From contig CAWJBC010000015.1 in NCBI GenBank assembly GCA_963840975.1, forward strand, positions 62,001-126,000: a stretch of DNA of 64,000 nucleotides, written 5' to 3'. How positions within the stretch are numbered: the stretch's first letter is position 1; the number at the start of each line of letters is the position of its first letter. Positions 45,546 through 53,470 of the stretch are shown here, in pieces. The position numbers and the translations under genes are program-made. The DNA is from JAADJA01 sp963840975 (GTDB taxonomy: Bacteria > Bacteroidota > Bacteroidia > Bacteroidales > JAADJA01). The notes beneath the pieces are model-generated. The model did no database searches. It saw nothing but the letters and a program-made list of their open reading frames with translations, and was not told the origin of the DNA.

Positions 45546-46527
45546 AAGCATATCCACCCACTTCATTATGTGCCTCAGCCATATCTGACTGGTTGTGATC
45601 GTGACAAATGATACAGCTATTGGAAGCAAAGTTATTGGCATTTGTATGGCACTCAGAACAATTGTTCCATACGTCTGTATACCTATGTTTCCCAGAATAA
45701 ATTGGGAAATAGAGTCCATCATGTTGAGTGAATTTTGCTGGCTTCCAATCAGGTTGTGTGGAGTGGCATTCTGAACAATTGGTAGAAAAGTCAGCAGTAA
45801 AATGATTGGGATTGTCTGTCGCATCATAATCCTTCTGATGACAGGAAAAGCATTCTGCTGATATATTTCCATAATTTGCGCCATCCTTATGGCATTCATT
45901 ACATGATACATTTGAATGGCCATCCGTTAACGGGAAAAAAGAATGATTAATGTCTGAACTGCTCCAGGTAAATGCATTCATTTTATGACAATCGAGACAG
46001 TTGGTTGAATAATTTCCCTGAACATGGTTCGGATTGGTTGTTGCTGCATAATCTAACTGATGGCAATCATAACACTCTATACCTAATGGTTCAAACCGAA
46101 GTAGTGATGCAGATGGGTGGCAACTGTAGCAATCTGCAGTTAAATGTGCCCCTACAAGAGGAAAGCGGCTTTGCCGGTGAATATCATTAATATTATTAAC
46201 CAACCATGATTTTGGAGTATGGCATCTTTCGCATTCCATTCCAACTGTTTGATAATGCATATCAGTATGACATGATACACATTCTGCCTTGGCTTCAGAG
46301 AAAATCAATGAAGGGTGGCAAAGCGTGCAATTGACTTCATCATGCCTTCCTAATAAAGGAAACTGAGTTTTATCGTGGGTGAATGAATAAGTTCCTTCTT
46401 CTAATTTCCAGCCTTTGGGATTATGGCAATCCGAACAGGCCATAGTCAAATCTTTGCCATGGGGGGATTGTGCATAAATGCCAACACTCAGTGCCAGCAA
46501 CAATATTATTTGTGACAAGCTTCGCAT
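41461..46527 (-). CDS. Giant multiheme c-type cytochrome, 67 heme-attachment motifs
   Basis: 1688 residues. Signal peptide MRSLSQIILLLALSVGIYAQ. By hand count the mature protein has 66 CXXCH motifs plus one CXXXCH (CLTSCH), about one per 25 residues, and almost nothing else. The first 12 are in a divergent N-terminal part. Then come tandem blocks marked by SDACLACHPDG: long blocks of 12 hemes and ~298 residues, short blocks of 9 hemes and ~221 residues, in order long-short-long-long-short, and a single final heme. Recurrent motifs are NFPLTGAHTTVxCNLCH, NPNHxxIGISNDC, HDGQYFPIYSG and DPPHQSAQFPTDC; their His residues may be distal ligands. No T9SS sorting domain or transmembrane helix. Its ATG overlaps the end of the 20-heme gene by 22 bases. 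Probably stores or conducts electrons in the periplasm or at the cell surface. Confidence 0.93.
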   Translation of the reverse strand: MRSLSQIILLLALSVGIYAQSPHGKDLTMACSDCHNPKGWKLEEGTYSFTHDKTQFPLLGRHDEVNCTLCHPSLIFSEAKAECVSCHTDMHYQTVGMECERCHTPKSWLVNNINDIHRQSRFPLVGAHLTADCYSCHPSASLLRFEPLGIECYDCHQLDYAATTNPNHVQGNYSTNCLDCHKMNAFTWSSSDINHSFFPLTDGHSNVSCNECHKDGANYGNISAECFSCHQKDYDATDNPNHFTADFSTNCSECHSTQPDWKPAKFTQHDGLYFPIYSGKHRYTDVWNNCSECHTNANNFASNSCIICHDHNQSDMAEAHNEVGGYAYNDAACFECHPTGEADDNSFDHNQSNFPLTGAHITTECLECHSGGYPGTTTFCGDCHVDQYNQSTNPNHIEANISNDCESCHTTAPGWIPASFAGHNDYYLLSGAHATIAEDCFACHAGDYNNTPNVCFGCHTDNYNQTTNPNHFSIGISNECELCHTTNPEWKPATFPTHNNYYTLIGAHATIATDCFTCHNGNYVNTPNTCYACHTADYNQTNNPPHQSAQFPIDCEVCHSQNAWEPSTFEHDGQYFPIYSGKHEGEWNQCSDCHTNPGNYAIFTCLTSCHPQDETNSEHQGISGYQYNSDACLACHPDGSASGAFNHNTTNFPLTGAHTTVECNLCHISGYSGTSTICSDCHTSDFNQSSNPNHSAIGIPNECETCHTTNPNWQPATFPIHNSYYVLAGAHVAISNDCFACHSGNYNNTTNTCYSCHVADYNQSNDPPHQSAQFPTDCESCHTQSVWVPSTFNHDGQYFPIYSGEHNGEWNLCSDCHTNPSNYSIFTCITCHQQGETNSQHEGITGYQYNSDACLACHPDGSSGGAFNHSGTNFPLTGSHTTVACNLCHVNGYAGTTNICGDCHSIDYNQSTNPNHNAIGISNDCATCHTTAPNWQPAAFGIHNNYYLLSGAHAGISGDCFSCHAGDYNNTPNVCSGCHSDNYSQTSNPNHFAIGISNDCETCHTTNPDWSPASFPTHSNYYALVGAHATIATDCFTCHNGNYNNTPNTCYACHTSDYNQTNDPPHQSAQFPTDCESCHSQTGWQPSTFDHDGQYFPIYSGQHNGEWDQCSDCHTNSGNYSIFTCVTCHSQSQTNQEHNGVSGYAYNSDACYACHPDGSSGGAFNHSGTNFPLTGSHTTVACNLCHVNGYAGTSTVCGDCHADDYNQSTNPNHNTLGISNDCANCHTTAPDWQPATFTVHNNYYLLSGAHASISGDCFSCHAGDYNNTPNVCNGCHSDNYSQTTNPNHFAIGISNNCETCHTTNPDWQPASLPTHNNYYALIGAHATIATDCFTCHNGNYNNTPNTCYACHTQDYNQTNDPPHQSAQFPTDCESCHSQTGWQPSTFDHDGQYFPIYSGQHNGEWNQCNQCHNNAGNYAIFSCFSCHDQNGTNGQHSGITGYTYNSDACLACHPDGSGGGAFNHSGTNFPLTGSHTTVACNLCHVNGYAGTTTVCGDCHANDYNQSTNPNHNAIGISNDCASCHTTAPDWQPATFSVHNNFYVLAGAHVGIANDCFTCHSGNYNNTPNTCYACHVSDYNQTNDPPHQSAQFPTDCESCHTQSVWQPSTFDHDNQYFPIYSGKHNNKWDQCSDCHTNPGNYSIFTCLTCHTQQQTNNNHNGVNGYQYNSDACLACHPNGNGDSKHLLREF

Positions 46528-48098
46528 CGGATATCCTCCAATTTATATAGTATGTATGTAAGCTGTTCTGTCTGAACCGGCTTGTGACACTTATTACAAG
46601 CCACATTTAGATGTTTGCCTTCGAGTTTAAACCGGGTGGTATTGTGATCAAATTTAGAAGCTTTCCAGTTGTTATTATCATGGCAGGATGTGCAATCTGT
46701 AATGCCATCTTTTTCGAATTGCTTATTATGCTTATCGCTGTGGCAGGCTATACAGCTTGTTTGCAGGCCAAAGAACTGCTGATGAATTGTTCCGTCAAAT
46801 TCTTTGATAAAATGACAGGAGCGGCAGGTTTGCTTCTGATGAGCGCCGGTAAGTTCAAATTTGGTTTTCGAATGTTCAAAATTAACATCATTCCATTTCT
46901 CAACCTTGTGGCAATTTTCACATGCTTTTTCAGGGTAAAACTTTTCGCTGATAATAGAATCATGAATATCCTTATGACAATCAATACAGTTTTTTCCAAT
47001 ATTCCTGAAGCTCCATTTCTTTTCCTTCAGGTGGCATGAAAAACAAGGTGTTGCAAGGTGAGCGCCCTGCAATTGAAAATTGCTTGCATTGTGTTTTTCA
47101 ATTGTATAGTTCGTCCCGGCAAAACTGGATGTGTTATGACAAGAAGCACAGTCAGGCGAAACTCCCTGTTTAGCAAACTGTTTATTATGGTAATCGGTAT
47201 GACAATCTTTACATTTATCGTGCTTGATGGGATCGGTATATTTTGTTTTGTGGCAGGAAACACAGGTTATAAGTTTGTGCTTACCTTCCAGTTTGTAATT
47301 AGTTTTTGAATGATCGAAGTTCTTCATCTCCTTTATGTTATGAAAAGACTCCTCCGTATGGCATTGTGTGCAATTCTGTCCAAATTGATTTTCATGAATA
47401 TCTTTGTGACAACTTGTGCAGTTCCCAAACGATATTCCTGTGAACTCCTGAAACTTCTGCCCATTCAGGGTTTCAACTTTATGACATTTTAAACATTCTA
47501 CTTGCTGATGCTTACCCAATAATTGGTACTTCGCTTTACTATGATCGAACCCTGGAGCAGGCTTAAATGATTCAAAACTATGGCAACCAGCACAATCTGC
47601 CGAAAGTGATTTTTGATGGTAGTCGGCATGGCATGTCAGACATTCCTTTCCAAGTCCAAGATAGGTTTTGCTTTTCTTTTTAACCTCCGGGTCAGTAATA
47701 AATTCGGGCTTGTGGCAGGCTTTGCAATCTTTTTTTGCATGTGCTCCCTGCAATTTGTAACCCGTTAGATCATGATCAAAATTATCGAAAACGATTCTGA
47801 CCATTTCAAAGTTTCTTCCATGGTGGTCGCTATGGCATGTAACACATTCTTTACCTTTAATAATGGGGGACGAATGATAGCCTTTCTGCTGGTCAATTCG
47901 TTTTTTTAATTCAGAATGACATTTGAGGCATTTATCATTCGAAACCTTTTCACCTAAAATATGACACTGGGTACAATTCGACATTCCTTCAAGCTGAGCA
48001 TGAGGATTAGCAAGATCGCCCGGAGAAATTTGATTGTATCCCGTTAAACTAAAAAAAAGAATTAGTGCAAACAAACCGATTGCTGATCTAACTTTCAT
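46506..48098 (-). CDS. 20-heme c-type cytochrome
   Basis: 530 residues. Signal peptide at 1-22 (SAIGLFALILFFSLTGYNQ). Twenty CXXCH motifs by hand count, the last (CEACHK) ending the protein. Repeating unit FDHSKTxYxLxGKHxxxxCxxCH, seen in FDHSKAKYQLLGKHQQVECL and FEHSKTKFELTGAHQKQTCR. The same FxH...FxLxGxH...CxxCH plan is used in the neighbouring 67-heme protein. Lysine-rich, unlike the Asn/Thr-rich larger partner. No membrane anchor after the signal peptide, so a soluble periplasmic carrier is likely. It lies 40 bases after the oxidoreductase gene and overlaps the 67-heme gene by 22 bases. Confidence 0.93.
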   Translation of the reverse strand: MKVRSAIGLFALILFFSLTGYNQISPGDLANPHAQLEGMSNCTQCHILGEKVSNDKCLKCHSELKKRIDQQKGYHSSPIIKGKECVTCHSDHHGRNFEMVRIVFDNFDHDLTGYKLQGAHAKKDCKACHKPEFITDPEVKKKSKTYLGLGKECLTCHADYHQKSLSADCAGCHSFESFKPAPGFDHSKAKYQLLGKHQQVECLKCHKVETLNGQKFQEFTGISFGNCTSCHKDIHENQFGQNCTQCHTEESFHNIKEMKNFDHSKTNYKLEGKHKLITCVSCHKTKYTDPIKHDKCKDCHTDYHNKQFAKQGVSPDCASCHNTSSFAGTNYTIEKHNASNFQLQGAHLATPCFSCHLKEKKWSFRNIGKNCIDCHKDIHDSIISEKFYPEKACENCHKVEKWNDVNFEHSKTKFELTGAHQKQTCRSCHFIKEFDGTIHQQFFGLQTSCIACHSDKHNKQFEKDGITDCTSCHDNNNWKASKFDHNTTRFKLEGKHLNVACNKCHKPVQTEQLTYILYKLEDIRCEACHK

Positions 48099-48138
48099 CT
48101 TTTAAGTTACCATTTTCAAATTGATTTTCGAGACTCCA

Positions 48139-49467
48139 TTAATGTTTCAAAATAGCTTCTCCAAATTTCTTAGTGATGTGTATTCCTGCCTTCTCCAGGA
48201 ACTGGGTGGGGAGTTCTCCTCCCGCAAAAATGTAAACCAGGTCGTTTTTCAATTCAATTTTATTTCCGTCCTTATCGCTAATTGTTACAGCATCTTTGCC
48301 TATTTTATCCACATTGGTGTTGAACATTACATCAACTTTCTCTTCTTCAATGCTTTCATTGATCCTTTCGTTGTTCTTTGGTTTGATCCGCTGGAAAACG
48401 TCGTTACGGTACGAAAGGGTCACTTTGTTTTGGTCGGCAAGCATAAGTGCAGCTTCGATAGCAGAATCACCACCACCGACTACAAGGATATTTTTCTCAT
48501 GAATTTCTTCGGGTTCCAACAAGCGATAGGCTACTTTTTCAGTATCTTCACCCGGAACATTCAATTTTCTTGGTGTACCCCTCCTACCGATGGATAACAA
48601 AACATTTTTAGTTGAAAAATGCTCTCCGGTTTTTGTTTCAACTTTAAAATGACCATTCTCCGTCAATATGGCTTCAACTTTCGTATTTTCCTTAATTACA
48701 ATTCCGTTTTGATCCAAAACCTTACGCCAGAGTTCCAGTAATTCCGATTTGCTGGTTTCATAGAGTTTCACCTTACCAAAAAGTGGAAGGTCCATTGCAG
48801 AGGTCATAACGATTTTTGATCGTGGGAATGTAAAAACTGTACCGCCCAATGTATCCTGTTCAAGGGTCAGGAATTTTAAATTATTCTTTTTAGCTGTAAG
48901 TGAAGCAGAAATACCAGCCGGACCCGCCCCCACTATGATCAGATCAAATTCAGCTTCATGCATTTTTTTTGCCATTTTTATAATATTCTCTACAGCCTGC
49001 CTGCCCTGTTCAACAGCATTTTTTATCAGTCCCATACCACCTAATTCTCCGGCAATGAAAATCCCCGACATATTGGTCTCGAAATTCTGATTTACATGTG
49101 GAAGCTCTACACCCCGCTTTTCGGTTCCGATGCACAAGGTTATTGCATGGGTGGGACATGCATGAAAACATGCACCATGACCGATACATCGTGAAGCATT
49201 GATAGTGGTCGCTTTGCCGTTTCTAATTCCGAGAATATCACGTTCAGGACAAGCGAGTATGCAAGCTCCGGTTTTGATGCAACTATGAACATCTATGACC
49301 GGATGAAGTGAAACCGGTTCATACAGCCCGTTAAGTTTAGCTTTCTCTATTTTCTCTTCAACTACTCTGGATTCGCGCTTTTGCTTTCGCAGATAAATAA
49401 AAACAATCAATGCGCAAAATAGAAGGACTGAGCCATAAACCAATATGTTTTCAATTAAAACTTCCAT
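48139..49467 (-). CDS. Membrane-anchored FAD-dependent oxidoreductase with ferredoxin-like domain
   Basis: 442 residues. N-terminal transmembrane helix (~6-26: ENILVYGSVLLFCALIVFIY) followed by positive charges, placing the rest in the cytoplasm. Ferredoxin-like domain ~60-115 with CIKTGACILACPE and CIGHGACFHACPT; in both motifs the usual second Cys is replaced (Thr, His). Then a thioredoxin-reductase-like flavoprotein: FAD site FDLIIVGAGPAGISASLTAK, NAD(P) site NILVVGGGDSAIEAALMLAD and LVYIFAGGELPTQFL. There is no CxxC redox disulfide of thioredoxin reductase. Likely passes electrons from NAD(P)H to the adjacent membrane cytochrome b. Starts 3 bases after that gene's stop. Confidence 0.87.
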   Translation of the reverse strand: MEVLIENILVYGSVLLFCALIVFIYLRKQKRESRVVEEKIEKAKLNGLYEPVSLHPVIDVHSCIKTGACILACPERDILGIRNGKATTINASRCIGHGACFHACPTHAITLCIGTEKRGVELPHVNQNFETNMSGIFIAGELGGMGLIKNAVEQGRQAVENIIKMAKKMHEAEFDLIIVGAGPAGISASLTAKKNNLKFLTLEQDTLGGTVFTFPRSKIVMTSAMDLPLFGKVKLYETSKSELLELWRKVLDQNGIVIKENTKVEAILTENGHFKVETKTGEHFSTKNVLLSIGRRGTPRKLNVPGEDTEKVAYRLLEPEEIHEKNILVVGGGDSAIEAALMLADQNKVTLSYRNDVFQRIKPKNNERINESIEEEKVDVMFNTNVDKIGKDAVTISDKDGNKIELKNDLVYIFAGGELPTQFLEKAGIHITKKFGEAILKH

Positions 49468-49470
49468 ACT

Positions 49471-50340
49471 TTAAAAAATCCATCGGTATCCAAAAACTAA
49501 AGTTACAACAACATGAATGACCATTATGATAAGCATCACAAGTGCAAAGGGTAAATGCGCTACATGCCAGTATTTAAAAAGATTCTGCATGGTAAGCAAT
49601 CTGTCAATTTTACGGTTAAGCGCAATTTCATTTTTCACCAGTTTCATAATATTATTCGATTCCATTTGGGTGAGTTGATTCGTTTTAAGTACTGATTTAA
49701 TATGATGTACCGATTTTGAATCCTCTCTTACTTTGCGGAAATACCTGATAAAAAGATTAGAATGATAAACCTCAGCCTTTTTTTTTGTTGATTCGACTAT
49801 TTCATTAAAACTTTCCTCATCCAGCTTAACATTCCTTTTTAAAATAACACTGATATCGCTTTTCAGGTCTTTTACTTCGTTTAAACTCAGTTCCCGCCCC
49901 TCAACTGATCGCGGTATTTGAATATAAATGAACCTTCCTATAACTCCGCTCAGAAAAACCGCAACCATACTCCAGAAACTGATGGCTACAATTCCGCCAA
50001 ACTTAAATGCGGTATGAAAGAGCACCATGATCGGTCCCATTGTGCACAGGAAAATATGAAACTCAAGCCAGTGCTCCAGTTTGCCCATTCGTAGCATCCA
50101 CCGGAATCTTTTCCGCGCCATGTAGATCGAAACACCGAAAATCATAAAAAGCGACCCTAAAATTCCCAATCCATGACCCAATACTCCGCTTGGTTTGAGC
50201 ATGTCATGATCTATATGGTAAAATCTTTCTTCAAGCGATGTATGATAATATTGCAAACCTAAATAAATTAAAGTGATAAGAGTCAGAGCGACAATTACCG
50301 ACAAAATACCTATATAAATTTTATGAGTTAGTTCAGACAT
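49471..50340 (-). CDS. b-type cytochrome-like membrane protein (putative quinol/electron-transfer subunit)
   Basis: 289 residues from ATG 50340 (MSELTHKIYIGILSVIVALT); a frame open to 50466 adds 42 unlikely residues. About five transmembrane helices: residues ~8-28, GLGILGSLFMIFGVSIYMAR, HIFLCTMGPIMVLFHTAFKF, FWSMVAVFLSGVIGRFIYIQ and HLPFALVMLIIMVIHVVVTL. His residues lie in the third and last helices spaced so that two b hemes could be bound (H...H about 13 apart), as in diheme cytochrome b. A soluble helical segment (~145-250) separates the halves. First gene of the operon with the flavoprotein and cytochromes; it should link the cytoplasmic oxidoreductase or quinone pool to periplasmic hemes. 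Confidence 0.75.
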   Translation of the reverse strand: MSELTHKIYIGILSVIVALTLITLIYLGLQYYHTSLEERFYHIDHDMLKPSGVLGHGLGILGSLFMIFGVSIYMARKRFRWMLRMGKLEHWLEFHIFLCTMGPIMVLFHTAFKFGGIVAISFWSMVAVFLSGVIGRFIYIQIPRSVEGRELSLNEVKDLKSDISVILKRNVKLDEESFNEIVESTKKKAEVYHSNLFIRYFRKVREDSKSVHHIKSVLKTNQLTQMESNNIMKLVKNEIALNRKIDRLLTMQNLFKYWHVAHLPFALVMLIIMVIHVVVTLVFGYRWIF

Positions 50341-50397
50341 TTCATTTGAAAATAATATGTATTTAACACTAAAAACAATACTTGCTTTTTCACCATT

Positions 50398-50405
50398 CAA
50401 AATTA
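50398..50405 (-). promoter_or_regulatory. Possible Bacteroidota -7 box for the cytochrome operon
   Basis: TAATTTTG on the minus strand matches the Bacteroidota -7 consensus TAnnTTTG and lies about 58 bases before the first ATG. No clear -33 TTTG at the usual spacing was found, so support is weak. Confidence 0.25.
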
Positions 50406-50986
50406 CAGAATTAGATGTATAATATAACATTTGAATATTATTTATAGTGTATCTAAACAAAGGCAATTCAATACTTTAATGGATTTTTCTTAAATCTCCA
50501 CAATAAATTATTTCTTACTAAGGAAAATATTTTTATCACAACCAATACTGCTTTGATTGAAAGCATCATCTATATTTCCCTCTATGCGAACATTTATTTT
50601 AAACTGCCCATGGGTAAATCTATTTATCATTTCTTTAAGTCTTAAAATCCTGAATTCGACTTTCAAACAATTATGCCAAAAAGCTATTAAATTAATTATT
50701 AACTAAAAATCAACAGATTACTTCTTTATCAAAATTAATCAATTATCCGAAAACGTATTTAAGTAGTTGAATACGTAGATAAGTAAATTTATCGACCTAA
50801 GCAGATTATCCATCAATACGTTTAACTTTATTTCTGAATACAATTTTATTAAGGATGAACAACCTGCCTGTACAAGGGTTGTTATTAATTAAAACCTCAT
50901 GAAAAAAAATTTATTATTTTCAACTCGTTCCTAACAAAATGATAAGTTTTGCAAAAAAAACGCAGCATGGATTAATCTAAAATTGG

Positions 50987-50994
50987 TAAATTTG
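50987..50994 (+). promoter_or_regulatory. Possible Bacteroidota -7 box for gnd-zwf-pgl
   Basis: TAAATTTG matches TAnnTTTG and lies 37 bases before the gnd ATG. A -33 element at the usual distance is not evident. Confidence 0.3.
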
Positions 50995-51031
50995 GAAAAT
51001 TGAAATCATTCACAATCATAACACATAAAAA

Positions 51032-51928
51032 ATGAAAATTGGATTTATCGGTTTAGGGAAAATGGGAGCTAACATGGTTCAGCGATTACTTAGAGATAAC
51101 CACCAGGTGGTGGTTTGGAACAGGAGTGCATTACCAGTTGAAGAACTGGCGAGCAAAGGAGCAATTGCATCTTCATCAATTGAAGACTTAGTCGGAAAGC
51201 TACCAGAAAGAAAAGTAGTTTGGCTTATGGTTCCTTCTGGGAAAGCGGTTGATGAAAATCTTGATACTTTGCTGGGTCTCCTAAAAAAAGAAGATATTAT
51301 CATTGACGGAGGAAATTCCTATTGGAAAGATACACGTGAGCGTGGTAAGATAGTATCCGATAAAGGAATCCATTATCTCGATTGCGGAACCAGTGGCGGT
51401 GTATGGGGCTTACAGAATGGATACTGCCTGATGTATGGAGGCAATAAAATGGCAACGGAATTTATGGAACCTATATTTAAAACCCTTGCTCCAGAGAATG
51501 GTTATGTTTACTGTGGCGATGCCGGAGCAGGTCATTTCGTAAAAATGGTTCATAATGGCATTGAATACGGCATGATGCAAGCTTTTGCCGAAGGATTTGA
51601 AATAATGGAAAAATCGCCCTTTAATATTGATCTAACAAAGGTTGCTGATGCCTGGCAGTATGGAAGTGTTGTCCGAAGCTGGCTGCTGGAACTTGCAGTG
51701 AGGGCTTTTAAAGATGATCCCAAACTGGAAAAACTGGAAGATTATGTGCAAGACAGCGGTGAAGGAAGATGGACTGTGCAAACAGCCATGGAACTTGATG
51801 TCCCGGCTCATGTTATTACAGCTTCTCTTTTTACAAGATTCCAGTCAAGGCAAAATGAATCATTTGCCATGAAAGTATTGGCAGCTCTCAGGAATCAGTT
51901 TGGTGGTCATGCAGTAAAAACCAAATGA
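51032..51928 (+). CDS. gnd: 6-phosphogluconate dehydrogenase, decarboxylating, short form
   Basis: Oxidises 6-phosphogluconate to ribulose-5-phosphate and CO2. 298 residues, the short (GndA/YqeC-like) class rather than the ~470-residue form. Motifs: Rossmann IGFIGLGKMGANMVQRLLRD, WLMVPSGKAVDENL, IIDGGNSYWKDT, YLDCGTSGGVWGLQNGYCLM and GHFVKMVHNGIEYGMMQAFA (catalytic Lys/Asn-x-x-Glu). In the nucleotide loop VVVWNRSA the Asn-Arg after strand 2 is consistent with NADP+, but the short class often uses NAD+, so cofactor preference is open. First gene of the oxidative pentose phosphate operon; zwf follows after 13 bases. Confidence 0.95.
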   Translation: MKIGFIGLGKMGANMVQRLLRDNHQVVVWNRSALPVEELASKGAIASSSIEDLVGKLPERKVVWLMVPSGKAVDENLDTLLGLLKKEDIIIDGGNSYWKDTRERGKIVSDKGIHYLDCGTSGGVWGLQNGYCLMYGGNKMATEFMEPIFKTLAPENGYVYCGDAGAGHFVKMVHNGIEYGMMQAFAEGFEIMEKSPFNIDLTKVADAWQYGSVVRSWLLELAVRAFKDDPKLEKLEDYVQDSGEGRWTVQTAMELDVPAHVITASLFTRFQSRQNESFAMKVLAALRNQFGGHAVKTK

Positions 51929-51941
51929 TGATAAACCTACC

Positions 51942-53468
51942 ATGAGCAAACCTGAAAATCAAATCTTAGTCATCTTTGGCGCTTCGGGAGATTTAACCAA
52001 ACGAAAACTCATTCCTGCTCTTTTTGCATTGGAAATTCAGAATTTATTGCCGGAGAAATTTGCCATCGTTGGAGCAAGCCGCACTGAAATGAGTGACGAT
52101 ACCTTCCGGAATGCTATGATTGAAGGATTGGAGAAATATTCGAATGAAAAAGACCGAAGCAGGGATAAAGTTGATGCTTTTCTAAAGAAAATCTACTATC
52201 AAAGTGTTGATGCTAATGATCCTTCATCATATAAGATGCTGGTGAATAAACTTTCAGATTTGCAGATTGCACTTGGCATCAAAGGGAATTCGATTTATTA
52301 TCTTTCAACGCCTCCAAACTTATATGGGGTAATTCCTAAAAATTTGGCCATCAATAAGTTGAATAATCAAAACAACGGATGGAAAAGAGTCATCATCGAA
52401 AAACCTTTTGGATACGATCTGCAAAGTGCCATTGATCTGAATTCAAACCTGGAAAAGGACTGGCTGGAAGAACAGATTTACAGGATCGATCATTATCTTG
52501 GAAAGGAAACGGTTCAAAATGTCCTGGTAACAAGATTTACTAATGGAATTTTCGAACCCTTATGGAACAGAAATTATGTTCATCATGTGGAAATTACGTC
52601 AGCCGAAAGCATAGGAGTTGAAAAACGCGGTGGTTATTATGAAGGCTCAGGGGCCTTGCGCGATATGATCCAAAATCATTTGTTACAAGTGGTTGGATTA
52701 ATTGCTATGGAACCACCCTCATCGATGCAACCGGATGCAATCAGGAATGAAACCGTTAAGGTGTTTCAATCAATTCGTCCTTATAAAGAGGAAGAAATCG
52801 GCAAATCTACCATTCGTGGACAATATCTTGCGGCTACTATTAAAGGAGCTGAAGTAAAGGGATACCGGGAAGAAGTAGGAGTTGACCCGAATTCAAAAAC
52901 GGAAACTTTCGCTGCACTTAAATTTTATATTGAGAACTGGCGATGGGGCGGCGTTCCTTTTTATGTCAGGACCGGCAAGCAATTGCCCACCCGGGTATCG
53001 GAAGCAGTAATTCATTTTAAACCTACACCTCACTATTTGTTTTCGAGAAAAGGGGCTTTTGATTCGAATAATCAATTGGTCATCAGAATCCAGCCAGATG
53101 AAGGCATTTTATTGAAGTTTGGGATGAAAACCCCGGGTGCCGGATTCGATGTTCAGAATGTGAATATGGATTTTCATTATTCCGAACTATCTCATCTAAG
53201 AATCCCTGAGGCATATGAACGATTGCTTCTCGACTGCATGACAGGCGACTCAACCTTGTACTCAAGAAGTGATGCTGTTATGGCAACTTGGAAATTCCTG
53301 GATCCGGTTTTAAGTGCATGGAAAGATGATCCTTCCATTCCGATATTTGGTTATCCGTCAGGGACCTGGGGACCCAAAAAAGCAGATGATCTGGTTGAAG
53401 GAAAGGGAATGACCTGGAGATATCCCTGTAAAAACCTATCAGACGACGGAATATATTGTGAATTATAA
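51942..53468 (+). CDS. zwf: Glucose-6-phosphate 1-dehydrogenase
   Basis: Oxidises glucose-6-phosphate to 6-phosphogluconolactone, producing NADPH; first step of the oxidative pentose phosphate pathway. 508 residues, normal length. Motifs: coenzyme site LVIFGASGDLTKRKLIPALF, VIIEKPFGYDLQSA, active-site RIDHYLGKETVQNVLVTRF, GYYEGSGALRDMIQNHLLQV and the C-terminal YERLLLDCMTGDSTLYSRSD. Between gnd (13-base gap) and pgl (2-base gap). Confidence 0.97.
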   Translation: MSKPENQILVIFGASGDLTKRKLIPALFALEIQNLLPEKFAIVGASRTEMSDDTFRNAMIEGLEKYSNEKDRSRDKVDAFLKKIYYQSVDANDPSSYKMLVNKLSDLQIALGIKGNSIYYLSTPPNLYGVIPKNLAINKLNNQNNGWKRVIIEKPFGYDLQSAIDLNSNLEKDWLEEQIYRIDHYLGKETVQNVLVTRFTNGIFEPLWNRNYVHHVEITSAESIGVEKRGGYYEGSGALRDMIQNHLLQVVGLIAMEPPSSMQPDAIRNETVKVFQSIRPYKEEEIGKSTIRGQYLAATIKGAEVKGYREEVGVDPNSKTETFAALKFYIENWRWGGVPFYVRTGKQLPTRVSEAVIHFKPTPHYLFSRKGAFDSNNQLVIRIQPDEGILLKFGMKTPGAGFDVQNVNMDFHYSELSHLRIPEAYERLLLDCMTGDSTLYSRSDAVMATWKFLDPVLSAWKDDPSIPIFGYPSGTWGPKKADDLVEGKGMTWRYPCKNLSDDGIYCEL

Positions 53469-53470
53469 GC

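Larger units (their letters stand above)
50341..51031. other. 691-bp divergent regulatory region between cytochrome and pentose-phosphate operons
   Basis: AT-rich, no gene. Contains three AATACGT words: ACGTATT at 50753-50759, AATACGT at 50770-50776 and 50815-50821; the first two form an inverted repeat with a 10-base spacer. Possible -7 boxes (TAnnTTTG) lie at 50398-50405 (minus) and 50987-50994 (plus). Confidence 0.5.
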
